From positions 30,870,186-30,934,185 of the forward strand of contig OZ025258.1 in the NCBI GenBank assembly GCA_964019135.1: 64,000 nt of DNA. The letters are read 5' to 3'. A model generated the notes under the pieces. The model saw nothing but the letters and a program-made list of their open reading frames with translations, was not told the origin of the DNA and did not search any database. Every line of letters begins with the position of its first letter. Position 1 is the stretch's first letter. The stretch comes from Arenicola marina. Taxonomy: Eukaryota; Annelida; Polychaeta; Arenicolidae. Of this stretch, positions 47,422 to 60,090 are shown piece by piece. The position numbers and the translations under genes are program-made.

Positions 47422-47530
47422 GGGCATGCGGGGTGGGGGTGGGTAGGGCGGGGGAATACGGGGTTGGGGTGGGTAGGGCGGGGGAATGCGGGGTGGGGTT
47501 GGGTAGGGCGGGGCAATGCGGGGTAGGTAG
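47422..47530. repeat. 30-bp G-rich minisatellite, about four copies
   Basis: GGGTAGGGCGGGG followed by AATGCGGGGTGGGGTTG repeats with a 30-bp period (anchors at 47441, 47471 and 47501). The unit is a multiple of three and leaves a minus-strand Pro/Thr-rich ORF that I do not regard as a gene. It lies about 400 bp upstream of the Crypton-like start codon. Confidence 0.85.
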
Positions 47531-47717
47531 GGTGGACCTTGGAGGGTACATGAATCAGTGTTAACAGTTCGGTGTCATTATCACTAACCAGTTGACTGCT
47601 GATTGGACGCTTCCCACAAGACCAGTGCTAACCAACGCGTGCGCTTTACAAGGTGTCACATTGGTGTTATTCCAATGTTGCTGGAATGTTTTAAATGGGG
47701 TTGGCCGCATGCAATTG

Positions 47718-47724
47718 TATATAT
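47718..47724 (+). promoter_or_regulatory. TATA-like box upstream of the Crypton-like gene
   Basis: TATATAT lies about 210 bp before the ATG at 47931, with a GC-rich segment and a pyrimidine-rich stretch between. Position and composition suit a polymerase II promoter, but nothing else confirms it. Confidence 0.35.
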
Positions 47725-47930
47725 GCGAATGAGGGGCCGCTCCGCCCGCCACTTTTACAACTTCTCCCGCCGTGATCGGTGCTTGTGGCCGTGGCTCTGG
47801 CACCCCTCCGCTCCTCTCCGCGGTGGCACTGTTACAGTGTAGACCTGCGACGTGTAGCCTTCGGGACTCCCGCGTGTGACCCTCACACCCGTAGGATTTA
47901 TTCTCGATATATTCCCCAGAATTGGTCAAC

Positions 47931-48828
47931 ATGGCCAGGACTCCAGGTAACAGTACCTTCCTTGCCGCCAGGGTGGCCAGCAGTCCGAATCGCCGACCAA
48001 CGATGAACTCCACGGGTCTTCGGGTGACTTCGGATGGTCCCCGAACTCCGGGCCGCCCGACCCCGGGCCCCCGGACCCCGGGCCGCCCGACCCCGGGCCG
48101 CAGGACACCGAACCGTAGGACACCAAGCCGCAGGACACCGAGCCGCCAGACGCAGGGCCGCCGGACGCCGGACAGCAGGACATCGGGCCGCAGAATACCA
48201 AGCCACCAGACACAGGGCCACCAGACACAGGGCCGACCGACTCAGGGCCGCCGGACTCCGGGCCGCCTAAGGATGCCAACAGCGCCAGCGGTGCCACAAA
48301 GAACAGCGGCGTCACAGGGAACGGCGGCAACACAAGAGACATGGGGAACAAATGGGGCATGGGTGCCACAAGGGACGATGGCGACAAGAGAGACGGCGGC
48401 TTTACAAGAGATGGCGGCACCACAAGACAATTGGGGGCCACACGGAACATGGGAGCCGCAAGAGATGGCGGCGCCACAAGGGACGGCGGCGCCACAAGGG
48501 ATGTTGGCACCACAAGGGAAATCCTGTGTCCCCTCAATGACCCCCGTCGGTGTGTCGGCAGACGAGGAGTTCGACGAGGAGTCCTTGTTGGCGCTGTTGC
48601 GCGAAGAGGATCTTTCCGAGCTCATGGCGGACACTGCCTGGCTTGGTATCGATCCCGACCCCACAATTCGCAGCCCGGCAACTGTCGCGACAGCCAAGAA
48701 ATCCAGACTACGTAACAAAGTAGTAGGGAGTACTGGCGTCACAGTTAAGTCAACAGCGACTGGCCGCGGGGACACGGCAGCCGTCACCACTGACCCGGAG
48801 ACCACGGCGATCCTCAGTCCCAGTCGAG
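47931..48828 (+). CDS. Exon 1 of the Crypton-like gene: repetitive N-terminal region
   Basis: The 299 codons begin MARTPGNSTFLAARVASSPN. A Pro/Arg/Thr repeat (TPGRPTPGRRTPNRRTPSRR) follows, then a Gln/Ala/Gly repeat (MAAPQGTAAPQG, ATQETWG), then an acidic-hydrophobic segment (DEESLLALLREEDLSELM). The last resembles an activation-type or protein-docking segment, though this is only inference. Internal codon repeats leave other frames open too. No cysteine-rich or catalytic motif is seen. Confidence 0.65.
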
Positions 48829-51800
48829 GTAAATTAGTTGTTTTGAGTATCGGGCGCCTCAACGACAGTCACTGTAATTCGTATAATAGCCATAAGTAAA
48901 TAATAAGTCATGTCTCGTAGCAAAATATTATTTCGCCGTAATAGTGTAATGTTGCGCAGTACCTTAAGGTTACAAAAACACAAGGTAAATATGTCCTTTG
49001 AATATAGTCACAAACTTTACTTTCGTGCGCAGTGAAGGGATCTTTATCATGCACAATATATTGCAAGCAGGACGCCATCAGATAATAATTATCGACATCC
49101 GATTTACTCATTGTTATTGATCATTGCACTTTGCATCATTACATCCGGCACCATGTGATAATACGCAGCTATTTGGTCATGTTTAATTAACACGTTGATT
49201 ATTATACCCATCAGGCGTCAACATGGAAACTGGGGCAATGCAGACAGTCATGAATGGAAATGAAACCTACAACTGCTCCATGTCGGCATCGGAACCGGAG
49301 CGCATGAGCAATGCGTCAGGATCGGCGGCACACACCGGAAGTCGAGCAAAATCGGTGCTTCCTAACATCAAGAAAAGACAGAAAAATGAACAAAGCAAGA
49401 AACAAGCAGAGAAGGAAAGTGCCTCGCTGCGGGGGGCGGTCTTGAAGGACCCGGATGGGTCTGACGTCAGCAAGGAGCATGCGAAAACCACGGAGCTGTT
49501 GGTGGTTCGATCTATGAACGAAGCTTGGCCCAATAGTAACATTTACCATGGCGCAGAAGTCTTGTGTATGTTGCGCGAGTTACTGAAGTTACGCATGCGC
49601 CGTGACGTGAGGTTGTCGCCGTTCAACCCAAAGGACTTTTATTCTCCCATTCGGCGTGACTCCGTGCGTGCAACCAGAACCCGTCGGGAACAGGATGAAG
49701 ACAACGATGATGACGACGATGATGCTGACACTCGCGACGAGGATTATCAGTTCGAAAAGGATCACGCAGGCGACAGTGATACGGGTGATAGCGGCGACGA
49801 TGATGTTGGCAAATATGGCAGCGTGGCTACAGATAACACAGTCGTACATGAAGTCACTAGCGCCAGTGATGACACTGCCATGGCACAGACTCGTGAGGAA
49901 AGTCGCCGGTCTGAGGACATGAACTGGACCCTCCCGATGTTGTACAACAACGTACTGGAACCACCAAACCAGTCCGGGGTATTTGTCCGTAAGAACAGAA
50001 GCAGCGACGGAGGGCAGTCCGAGGTCGACTCCACGGCCGATACCTCCACAATCACGGACGCAGGGGGCCCTCCCAGCCGGAAGAAACTCAAGTACAATGG
50101 CGGTGATAAAGCCTGCGGCCGGCGGAATCACAAGGATGAGACGGACGAGAAGTTGGTGGACGAGGAGGAGGAGGATGGAACGGACGATGAGGGAATTGAG
50201 CTCGAGGAGAGGGAAGACAGTCTAGAGCAGACGCGAACTCAATCCAGCTCCAGGACGTCTAAAGACGACTCCAACCCGTGGCACCAGTTTTCGTTCGCGG
50301 AGGGCGAAAAGGCGCCTACGCAGGGAGGGCGAGAGGCGGGCCACTCTTACCCGCCGACCGCGACCCTTAAGTCCAAGCGCGGCGATCAGTACCGCGGTCG
50401 AAGTATGATTGCCGAATTACGGAGGATGCGGATTGCGAGGGGGATGCATGTAGGCTTTCCCTGGTCGCCGGACGCTGGCGATCAGGAGTTGCGAGAATTC
50501 TTCTTGTACTGCTCACAACTGTGGCAGGGGACGCTCACCTCAGTCAGCAAGGTCAACATGGTGTCAAAGTTGCTCTTCTGGCTCCAGAAGGGAAAGAATC
50601 CAGACGGCGAGGATCCGAAAGCCGCGGATCCAAAGGCGTTAGCCGATGTCATGGGAGTGATGCAGTTCTATCACATCCTGCACTCCGATCTAGATGGTTC
50701 TGGTCGTGGCTTCGGACTTCAGGCGGCATCGATGAAGAACGAGCTACTCGCTGTCAAGTGGTACATACGATTCCTGCAAAGCACACGCTCTTATCGCACC
50801 ACAGACGTGACCTTCCACAACGCTCTTATCCGTTTGAACGCACAACTGGACGACATTAGGGCTGTGAACCAAAAACTGCTGAAGCAACAGAATCAGGTGA
50901 AACGGACTGAGCGCCAGGAGGCCGGACTGGTCATCACTCCGACCATTGCGGACGAGGTCCGGAATTGTGAAGCGATCCAGAAGCAACTGGCGGAGATAAA
51001 GAAAAAGTACGGTAACCCGAAAGGTTCACGCTGTGACGTCCGCCAGGATTTCATCTTCTTTACGCGCTTCCTGATAGACCACCTGGCAGTAAAGCATGCC
51101 TGCAGGAGTAGTGTAATCTGCGGTATGACCTACGGAGAGTTCTTGGCCTGCCGAGCCTCTGACGTCACCGCTGACCACCGCCTCCTCAAGGTCAAAGATC
51201 ACAAGACATCGGGCATGGGATCGTACGACTTGACGCTCGACAGCGAAGACTACAGCTTGCTCAGTTTGTATTCCAAGAAGTTTCGTCATTGGGACGACCC
51301 CAACGATAAGGAACGCGGCACTTATAAGTTCTTCCGTCGCTGGCGCTCGATGAGGCCGTACGATCACCCATGTGAAGAGATTCACCAGTTCAGGCGTCAG
51401 TACGGCCTCACGCGCGTTACCCCTTCGGACATGAGAATTATGGTGGAGGGGCTAGCGTGCTTCCAGGGCGTAGGAGATGAGGCGGCCAATTACTTGCACC
51501 ATAGCCAAAAGACCGCTGAGTTGCACTACCGGGCGCAAACCAAAACTGCGCGCAGCCTGAGATCCGGAGTGACCATGTCCAACCTGACCCGTGAATACCG
51601 TGGGCTGGAGCAGGAGCCGGTGCCCGATGTGGATGAACTGTTGGGCCTAAGGAAGGCGATGCTAGCGGATAACGTGGAAGAGGGTAGCGGCAGTCATGGT
51701 CCGGTTGGAGATGACTCTCCACCAAAGTCTCTCCAACCCGCCGGCGCCTTAAAAACCCCGCGTGTGGGTTTCCGCAATCTACAAACCACCACCGGGCAGG

Positions 51801-52297
51801 GCCAACCGGGGAAGCCCCAGTCCACCACCCCTACCTCCTCACGCACTCCGGGCCGCCCAGCCCCCACCCCGGGACGCTCGTTCCCCACCCCGGGTCGCAA
51901 GAAACTCCACCGGGAACCAGAGCCTTCGAGCGAACAGCTGGCAGCCACCCTGCGGGAGCAAGTGTTTAAGTGTTACCCGATGACCCTCGAAGGTCTATGT
52001 CCTTCGGCCTATCGTGTCCGCCGTCTGATGACCAAGCTGGGGATGAACGCAAAGAGCATTGAGGAATGGCGGGAGAAGGAGCCATTTCTTCAAATTAATT
52101 TTTGGCGTGAGAGGCAGTGCAGGATGCGCGCGGAGCAGATAATCCGTGAGCTTGGGCCAACGCCGGTGGGGTTGGAGACCGTGGAGGCCCACATAAAGGA
52201 GAAATACCCTCAATGGGCGTTGAAGATGACAGCCACTCGTGTTATGTTGTTCTACAGGCACCCCCTCAAAGTGCAGGAGATTATGTCGGTATCATAG
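47931..52297 (+). CDS. Crypton-like tyrosine recombinase, two exons
   Basis: Exon 1 (47931-48828) and exon 2 (49215-52297) join in frame through donor CGAG|GTAAAT and acceptor ACCCATCAG|GC, giving 1326 residues. Both starts (47931 and an internal ATG at 49223) have strong contexts, and both exons encode TPGRP/TPGRR repeats, supporting one gene. The recombinase domain, numbered from 49223, has R628 (RSSVICGMT), K661 (VKDHKT), R738 in SDMR, H759/H760 (LHHSQKTAELHYR) and Y769, the full tyrosine-recombinase set in Crypton style. No reverse transcriptase is present, so it is not a DIRS element. The protein would cut and rejoin DNA by a 3'-phosphotyrosine link. The long uninterrupted frame means a young element or a domesticated gene. 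Confidence 0.8.
49215..52297 (+). CDS. Exon 2 of the Crypton-like gene: recombinase and C-terminal domain
   Basis: Order, numbered from ATG 49223: a basic N-terminus; an acidic run near residues 155-195 (EDNDDDDDDADTRDED); a helical core-binding region near 420-600 with a likely coiled coil (IRAVNQKLLKQQNQVKR); the recombinase domain near 605-775; a TPGR-rich linker near 855-895; and a charged, helical 125-residue C-terminus with no family I recognise. The frame ends at TAG and a polyadenylation signal AATAAA follows at 52553-52558. Confidence 0.82.
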
Positions 52298-52552
52298 CTG
52301 TTGAGACTTTGGGACGAAGTGACAGACAGTCAGGTGAAAGGTTTCTTATGTGACGTTTTCTTTCGGCGTAAACGTTACGTTCCCTTCAAGGTTATTAATT
52401 TCATAGTTTACTATTACATTCATTCATTGAACGCATGGTTCGAACCAGAGCGTTCCTTCCAGTCATCATAGTTACAGCGCTTGACTGCGCTCTGAGGCGC
52501 CATACTGTCGTTATTGTCATTAAATAGTATGATGTGTTCGGCTAACTTTTAT

Positions 52553-52558
52553 AATAAA
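52553..52558 (+). terminator. Polyadenylation signal after the Crypton-like gene
   Basis: AATAAA lies 256 bp after the stop codon on the coding strand and is followed by a T-rich stretch, as expected at a cleavage and polyadenylation site. Confidence 0.55.
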
Positions 52559-53146
52559 CGTAGCAAATTTGAATTGAATTTTGTTCGTGTTCATGGTGCC
52601 ACACCGAAAGTCGGACAGTAAACGCTATGACATGGCGCTCATTAACGACAAGGAAAATATAGAGAGCATGGCACCCCGATCATAAACGTCATTTTTTTTC
52701 TAGAATCGAAAAATTCCAACGAGCGTCATCACATGATCTCCGCAGACACTGTCCGGACAAGTTATTTCTCATTTTGCGAGAAAATATTTACTGTGAAGTA
52801 CGGTCTATAGGTACCGCAAGTTAGGGTGTTAACCTGATTCGCGCTAGGTTACGCACATGTAAATCGATGTCTAGTGAAATAGACCAAAGTACATCGGCAT
52901 GAATACAATATTGTCATTGGCCTAATGTGTTTTTGTTGGTGGAAAGTTTTTTTTGTTAATTTGTATTTAATGCGAGGTATTTAACCGTCGTTTTTGGTAC
53001 AAATTTTAAAACATGTTTTGTTTTTTCTTGCGATTGTGATATTATAACTCGATGAGATCAAATACGATCTGACAGTCTACAACCCCCTCCCTTTATATCA
53101 GATATATACCACCATATTTTGATGTTATTATACATGTATGTAGACA

Positions 53147-53700
53147 AAGTGGGGAGGATGCAGACACAGTGTGGAGGGTGCAGATACAGTGGGGAGTGTG
53201 AAGATACAGTGGGGAGGGTGCAGATACAGTGGGGAGGGTGAAGATACAGTGGGGAGTGTGCAGATACAATGGGGAGTGTGAAGATACAGTGGGGAGTGTG
53301 CAGATACAATGGGGAGTGTGAAGATACAGTCGGTAGGGTGCAGATACAGTGGGGAGTGTGAAGATACAGTGGGGAGAGTGCAGATACAGTGGGGAGTGTG
53401 AAGATACAGTGGGGAGGGTACAGGTACAGTGTGGAGGTGCAGATACAGCGGGGAGGGTGCAGATACAGTGGGGAGGGTACATGTACAGTGTGGAGGGTGC
53501 AGATACAGTGGGAGGGTGCAGACACAGTGGGGAGGGAGCAGATACAGTGGGGAGGGTGCATATACAATGGAGAGGGTGCAGATACAGTGCGGAGGGTGCA
53601 GATACAGTGGGGAGGGTGAAGATACAGTGGGGAGGGTGCAGATACAGTAGGGGGGGGGGGTGCAGATACAGTGGGGAGAGTGCAGATACAATGGGTTCAA
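53147..53700. repeat. 20-bp minisatellite, about 27 copies
   Basis: GTGCAGATACAGTGGGGAGG repeats with a 20-bp period and frequent single changes (GTGAAG for GTGCAG, GTGTGG for GTGGGG). A few units gained or lost one or two bases near 53440, 53510 and 53650. All frames on both strands stay mostly open; the resulting His/Pro/Cys-rich ORFs are artefacts. Confidence 0.95.
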
Positions 53701-53849
53701 AGACCTATAGATCAATTAATCAAATTACGCTAAAACTTGGGACTGTCAATCAACTTAAATTAAACAAAGACGGTGGTATTTAGACATGGAGAGAAACGAA
53801 GGTCAAATAAAATGTGCTACTATGTAGGACAACAAATCCAAATAGTGTC

Positions 53850-54225
53850 AATATTTGATCAATATTTAGAACTTGTGCTAGCTCCAAAGGTAATCTGGAG
53901 CCTTTCCCAACAACTGTGGCAGCACAATTGCAGAAAACAGCCAATGTCATCAAGAGTTGGAAGAAAGTGTGGCGGGTTAGAGCCTGACATCCAATTTGAG
54001 TTGTTTAATAGAACGATTGTACCCACGTTGACACATTGGGCAGAAATCCAGGGTTATAGAGTTATATGTATAGAAAGAGTTTAGTCTAAGTATTGTAAAT
54101 GGATTATACTCCCTCTGCACCTCCAAATGCAGCAGCACTAGGAGATAGCGGACTGTATATCCCATCAGAATAACTTGCGATCTTAAGCTATTGAAATATT
54201 GGTTAAAAGTAATTAAAATCGACAA
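53850..54225 (+). mobile_element. Dead LINE fragment (reverse transcriptase C-terminal part)
   Basis: One frame reads FELFNRTIVPTLTHWAEI, matching the LELFDRTIVPILTYGSE motif that closes the reverse transcriptase region in many LINEs. In a shifted frame, PIRITCDLKLLKYWLKVIK follows, also a standard LINE segment. Stops and frameshifts between the pieces show it is inactive. It belongs to the same broad type as the LINE end at 31577. Confidence 0.6.
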
Positions 54226-54229
54226 TAAT

Positions 54230-56600
54230 TTTTATATTATGATAATAATAGGTTAATTTCTTTTAGAACATTACATAACATTGTTTACATCGCAAGGGGA
54301 AGCAGTGGTTATATGCTCGTGCTAGAACAGTGAAATGAAATAAATAAATAAATGCCCTACACAAAATAACTTTTGGATCACTCAAACGATATTAAGCTGG
54401 GATACGTATACAAGCTATAAAAGCGATGACAAATGCTATGTTTCTCAATTATCAATATAACAATAGCGCCAGTTACCGGGCGTTTGGCAATATTATTGGC
54501 CCCATCAACTTGTAGCAGCCATCCCAATTTAAACGAGGCGTTATGACGTCACACGGATTCTCCCCGGTGACAACTTTGCGCAAGGCTTCAAACAGAAAAC
54601 GCAGAATTAATCAACTTTGGGTTTTCGTGATAAAAAATAATACGAAAACAGCCAACTGGTCTTATTGTACCTTTACTGTGTGGTTTAATGACGCATCAGT
54701 GTGTTGTTACTTCATGCACTGCACATTTTGACAGCGGTATGGTTAAGTCTATCACTTGCTCTCGCCATTTAGTGGACTCGCAAAAACCCACATGCAGGCT
54801 TAAATTTAGAACGCTATTTTTAGCTCTCGAATATTCCAAAAGTTCTGCGCTTCATCGCGTCTAAATATTTTGACGTATACCTCCCATAGCCATGTTTAGT
54901 GAAATGGGACTTATGAGTCTTAAGAATAAAGCTGGATATAAATTGACTTATAGCTGCCTATACTTCAACATGGAGCACGTGTGTTTGTTTGTCCCCAAAA
55001 CTGAAGTCTCGCGGCCCGATCGCCCTATAGGCCTAGTGTACAGTCACAACGGGATCTTATCGAGACCCCGCGATACAGGCATACTTATGTTTTACGTCAA
55101 TGCGTAGCATCAACGGCCTGTTCTTGCTGCCTACATTCCGGTTGTTCGCCTTCACTCGCTTCACACTCATAATTGGCTAAAACTGTCCTTGGATGCACAA
55201 CTAACCACAGACGTTTTGTGCATATCAGAATTATAACCATCCGAGTAGATGTAAGTAATATATGAGCGGTTAGATATGCAGTTGATACACCAGAATGCGG
55301 TTGTGCTGCGCGGGGTTTTCCATGTCGTATGACGTAATAATCGCATGTCTGCGCGCGGTATCTATGATTACGTAACAACGCTCCTTATATGGGCTGACCA
55401 GGCGAGGCAAATGGTGTTACGTTTGTCCAAAAAATGTAAACATCGATGATTTGCCTGAAAAAAACAACGCTTCCCACAGTCTCATAGAACGGACCACATG
55501 TATTGTGAAGAAATAACCGTCTTCTCTTTAACTTTATTATGATTCCATGGTTAGCAATGCCTGAACCAAAGCAAACAAAAAATAGTTTCATACCCACTCG
55601 ATTCTTCAGGCACAAACCGTATATCGTGACCAAGAACCGGCAGATTACAGGATTTTAGCGGCCTTTAGATTTAGTGCTATTGTACTAGTTAATACAACCA
55701 TCAACTCCTAATAATTGACTATTGACGGGGCCATAGGGCGGTTTGGGTCCGATAACACCATTTTAGCGGCCTTCAGATTTAATGTTATTGTAAGTACGAG
55801 GGATCACAGTGGCGCCACCTAGCGAGTACTTAATATATGTGAGCGTTTCGCAACCTTCCGATCATATTTTGGTTTTCGTTATCTCAATATTAATCTAATG
55901 TACAAATAATATAAAATAAGAAATGTCAGGATCGTTGACCAAAAACTCCCGAAATTCCGTAAATGACAACGCTTCCATAGGGGGTTCGGGGTAGGACGGT
56001 TCCAGCTCATATTGCAAAAAAAGTAGCCTGAAAAGTTATGAAAATTATAGTATTATTCTTGTTGGCATATAAGTTAACAAAGTACTCCTTGTGCAAACAT
56101 CCTGATGTGTTACGGTCTTTTTTGTTTATAACCAAAAATACCCAAAAAGGATAGGCTGGCATGTTAAAAAATGTAAAAGGAGGATGGGAAGGCTTCTGTC
56201 TCACTTTTTCGAAAAACATGGCCTGAAAACACCGTGTTAGCGTGCTAGTATGTGACGATAACTGTTTCGTGCAATTAAAAACGTACGCTTCAAAGCTGGA
56301 GGTGTGCATTGTAATAATTCAGACGCACACTGTTGCTGCTTGATCAGCACGACACAGTTACTGAACATCCTAGTGGGTTATGCCAGCCTAAATATTTCTG
56401 TAAAAACACCCCTTGAGTGTAGATAACACAGAATCATCAGTCCACCCAAATGGCGGTCGGCAAGCTGCAATATGCTTGTCATATTCCACACACATTCCCG
56501 TTTTTGTCTATACACCTCTCGACAAACGTTCATACTAATCAAAATGCATGTATACATGTAACTTACATAGCCCTCATATTAGTAGGCTCTACGGTTCCGT
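54230..56600. other. Interval without a recognisable gene
   Basis: About 2.4 kb with short ORFs only. A 33-bp motif (TTTTAGCGGCCTT then AGATTTA) occurs twice, at 55652 and 55761. Nothing else stands out. Confidence 0.4.
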
Positions 56601-56610
56601 CTGTTTACAG

Positions 56611-56790
56611 AATAATAACATACCTTTATAGGAGGTGTTAATTGCACCATTTTGGTTAATCCCTAGCTGGCACGTTATTACGTCGACACTTACATCAAAG
56701 ATTTGTTGAGACCATGGGATGGGGGTCTTTCTTTGATGCGAAATAATCCTGTGTTGTTGTGGACGACTTTCGCGGTCTGGGATAACATGT
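56611..56790 (+). repeat. Dispersed repeat, direct partner of 47219-47400
   Basis: This is the right-hand copy of the repeat at 47219-47400, with about 75-80 percent identity by eye, and it leads into G-rich sequence at 56850-56930 as the left copy does. Confidence 0.78.
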
Positions 56791-58439
56791 CACCCGTGTC
56801 AACAAAGGCCAATCAGTCTTTGTATGGTCTAGGGGTCTTGTGGGGTGTCGACGGTTAGTACGGTGAGCTGTGGGTGGGGTGGTTACACCCGGGTGGGGTT
56901 ACTCTGTGCCGGGGGTGCTGAGTCAGGGCAGGGTCGCATAGTGTGACATGAATAGCTTATGTTAGGGACAGTTGTTTCATGATATTTTAGGCATACTGTA
57001 AATATGTGCCGTGCACAGTTCTTACGGACACCACTCGGTCCTCACACAGGTAATTAATAACGAACAGGCCCCAGAACGAGTCCGGCGGAAGGAGTATATA
57101 TATCGGTGTCTTAAATTAGGTCGCCTTTGTGCATGGTGTCTTAGACAAGGTGTCTAAGGAAGTGCAGTTTATTGCACTGAATGCCAGCATGACTAGGGCA
57201 TACTTCCAAACACGAACAAACATAATTCCATTGGATGTAGTATGTACAACTTTTTTCACACGCACTATTCCGTCTTAGTCATAGTCAAGTCAACAATCAT
57301 TTATTTAACCAAGTGTACACATACGAAATAAGATGAGATTGATGGGGTGAGGTGGGGTTGTAGGGGATTGACTTTATAGGGCATGTAGGCCTACAGATCC
57401 CCATTAAAGAGAGACGTATTCCGTTGGCATAATAACTGGGCGGTTTGTTCGGACAGCTTGACTAAAACATTACATATGGCAATATGTCCGTCAATCTACC
57501 GAGGCACGGACAGGACTGGTTATGACCTTGAATTCGCCTGCGCCTGCTGGGTATAGTTTCTCTTGAACACTTTTTTACATCATTATAAAATCTCTTTGTG
57601 CATATAGGAGTCTGGAAGGGGTAATTGACAACACACGAGACAGGCATATTTGGAAAATCAACAATTTCGTTCATCGCATATCGGCCAAAAACTCGACATT
57701 TACCCCCAAATGCCGATACTAAGGATCTGAAAAGCGCCATCGACACAGATTTTAAAAAAAAACGACGCTGAATTTAGCCAAAAAGCGACACTAAATTGGA
57801 CACTGAGAATTTTGAAACCGACACTGGGCCCCCCCCCTCCCCTCCCTCCCGCTTCCAGACCCCTGCATATGCCTTATCACGGATGCGTTCACAATCCCTG
57901 GAGGCAATCGGACGTCTTATCAGCAGGTCTAAAACTACTTTTTATCTTTTGTCATGCGGACTGACAACGCCATTCTCTCGATCCCAACCACAGCGAGTCT
58001 CTGTCAGAGCCAAACATGTGCGCCAATTAGCAAATTATAAAAAGTAGCGCAACCATCTCCACCCCTCCGCACTGTCCCCCGTCTACGGAGATGAATGCAT
58101 TGGCGTCGGATGCTTAATGAGGCATTAACTAAGTTCGTGACATGTGTTCTGATACCAGAGCCAGAATTCCCTTCACACCCAGACCGCTAGGCCGAATGCA
58201 AAACTATGCACTATGCCTGACCTCCTGTTTCCCCCTATCGGACGGCCAGCGGAGCTAATAATTACACGTGAAGTAGGCTTTACCCAAAGCGGTCTATCCA
58301 GATGGCGACACCCCGTGGCGCATGAAGTCGATCTGACGGACAGATAGATACGGTAATAGGCCCTTCTCACAAAATGTATGCATGCGGCACCAGAACGAGG
58401 CTGCCCGCACAGCTACGCGAAGCGTCGGTGGCAACATGG

Positions 58440-59072
58440 CGCACTGACGCGTTCCCTACTGTGTTAATGGCAGCTGAAAACAGCTTCCACCAAGTACTCA
58501 AGGACAAAAAAATACGCCAAGAACGGATGGTAATAATCCGAAGTGATGGTGGGCCTAATTTTTAGGTATTCGTTCACTTATTGCCACTGTTATTTGAAGA
58601 GAATAGTTCAATGTATCGCCTAAAATTTAGTTTACTTGGGACTACAACGCTGACCCTACATTGCACAGCATGGATTGACTCAACAACAACAACTCAGTAG
58701 CTTGAAAAGAGCTAAATGAAGAAGTTCAATCATTATTTGATTATTTAAAGTGGTTCAAACTAAATTAGAAACACATAATTTAATGGCGTGTCCTATGTGT
58801 CAGTTGGCCTTATCTCAAATTAATGGGGCAGTCTCCACCTCCATGCAGTCACCTCTCTGGGGCCATCTCTTTCTTGGGGGTTACCCCATGGAGTACTGTG
58901 GTGGGGATATGTTAATACATGTAATTCTGCATGTATTTACTATTCCTCTTTCTGACAGATTAAAACTAGCACTGATGTGCTGGGAGCAATTTACCAAAGA
59001 CGATTTTAATTGGAGAAAGACCTGGTGCCGTTCCCTCCAGACTCACGTCAAGTTTGGGTGCATAATAGAGTG
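58440..59072 (+). mobile_element. Possible decayed transposase-like fragment
   Basis: One frame gives RQERMVIIRSDGGPNF, resembling a VDGGPDEN-type motif of a transposase-like protein family, and a later frame gives AVSTSMQSPLWGHLFLGGYP. Stops separate the pieces. It occupies a place that has no match in segmental copy A, consistent with an insertion. The family assignment is weak. Confidence 0.28.
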
Positions 59073-59089
59073 AACATTACTGTGGTTTA

Positions 59090-60090
59090 TATCGTCCGCA
59101 TATATTCTTACCCACTATATAACATATGGGAGCTAGAAAAAGACATCGTGCTGTAAACAAAACATATCAACATGATTAGGTGTGTTTCTCATGACATTGT
59201 AAGACCCACATACATACACATCCGACACATATACCACGTACTGAAGCTGTCCAAGAGAAGCCTCAAGTGATAGACGAATTCTGACACAGGTGCTAATGAA
59301 AAGCAAATCCCCGGAAAAAAATACAAGAACCTCAGTCAAACTTGATGAGAAAATAAATCGTCATTTGGTGTTTTGGACTTTTACAATGGTATGATAATCG
59401 TTTGTAAAAGGCTTTTCTAATTGCCATGTGACTCGAACCGTCAGCCCAGCATCTTCAGGTTGTAAAGACTCCTGCAATGTATGCCTACAACCGGCATCCA
59501 CTGCTTGAACGATAATAATTAATGCAATTATAATGTAACACGAAGCATTATTATTATTGCAATAGTAATATTTTTAATTCGAATATTAATTGATCAATTG
59601 CACTTTATCGTCTCAACCCGATTTATTTATTAGCCATAGCTAGACGATCCGTGGAGTGACCCCCAGATTTTAGATGTTCCATTACAAGCTTCTGGATCAT
59701 GCTGTTGTCATCAGCCTCAGTGTACTTTTTCAAATGCCAGGCTCATGTACTGAAGGGTATCTTGGGACGTTTTGGAATACGCCAGGACTTGCTTTCATGA
59801 CAGTTTCAAACTTGCCTCTCATGTTACGGATATAAACTTTGAACTTTAAACGTTGAACTAGCCTTTGCAGGTGTGGTTATGTCCTGACGATTTACTACAC
59901 GTTGTGACATATTCTTCAACAAATGTAAATATATAGCCAAGAACGATAAAAAGTCACGATCGCTCTGTGTAACCGACGGATTATGCGAAACACCCGAGAG
60001 GTTAGTGCCAGTCGCCATGTTATAGCGCCGCATGCAGTAAGACCGCTGCCATGGTAGCCTCGTTCTGGATTATTCATGAGATAATATTAA
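59090..60090. other. Interval without a recognisable gene
   Basis: About 1 kb of AT-rich sequence unique to copy B, with no recognisable ORF or repeat. Confidence 0.35.

Noticed and set aside
49223-52297. DIRS-type retrotransposon
   Set aside because: A tyrosine recombinase is present, but no reverse transcriptase or RNase H lies within several kilobases on either side; the domain style fits Cryptons.
53058-53783. His/Pro/Cys-rich and Gly/Tyr-rich ORFs on both strands
   Set aside because: They are translations of the 20-bp minisatellite in multiple frames.
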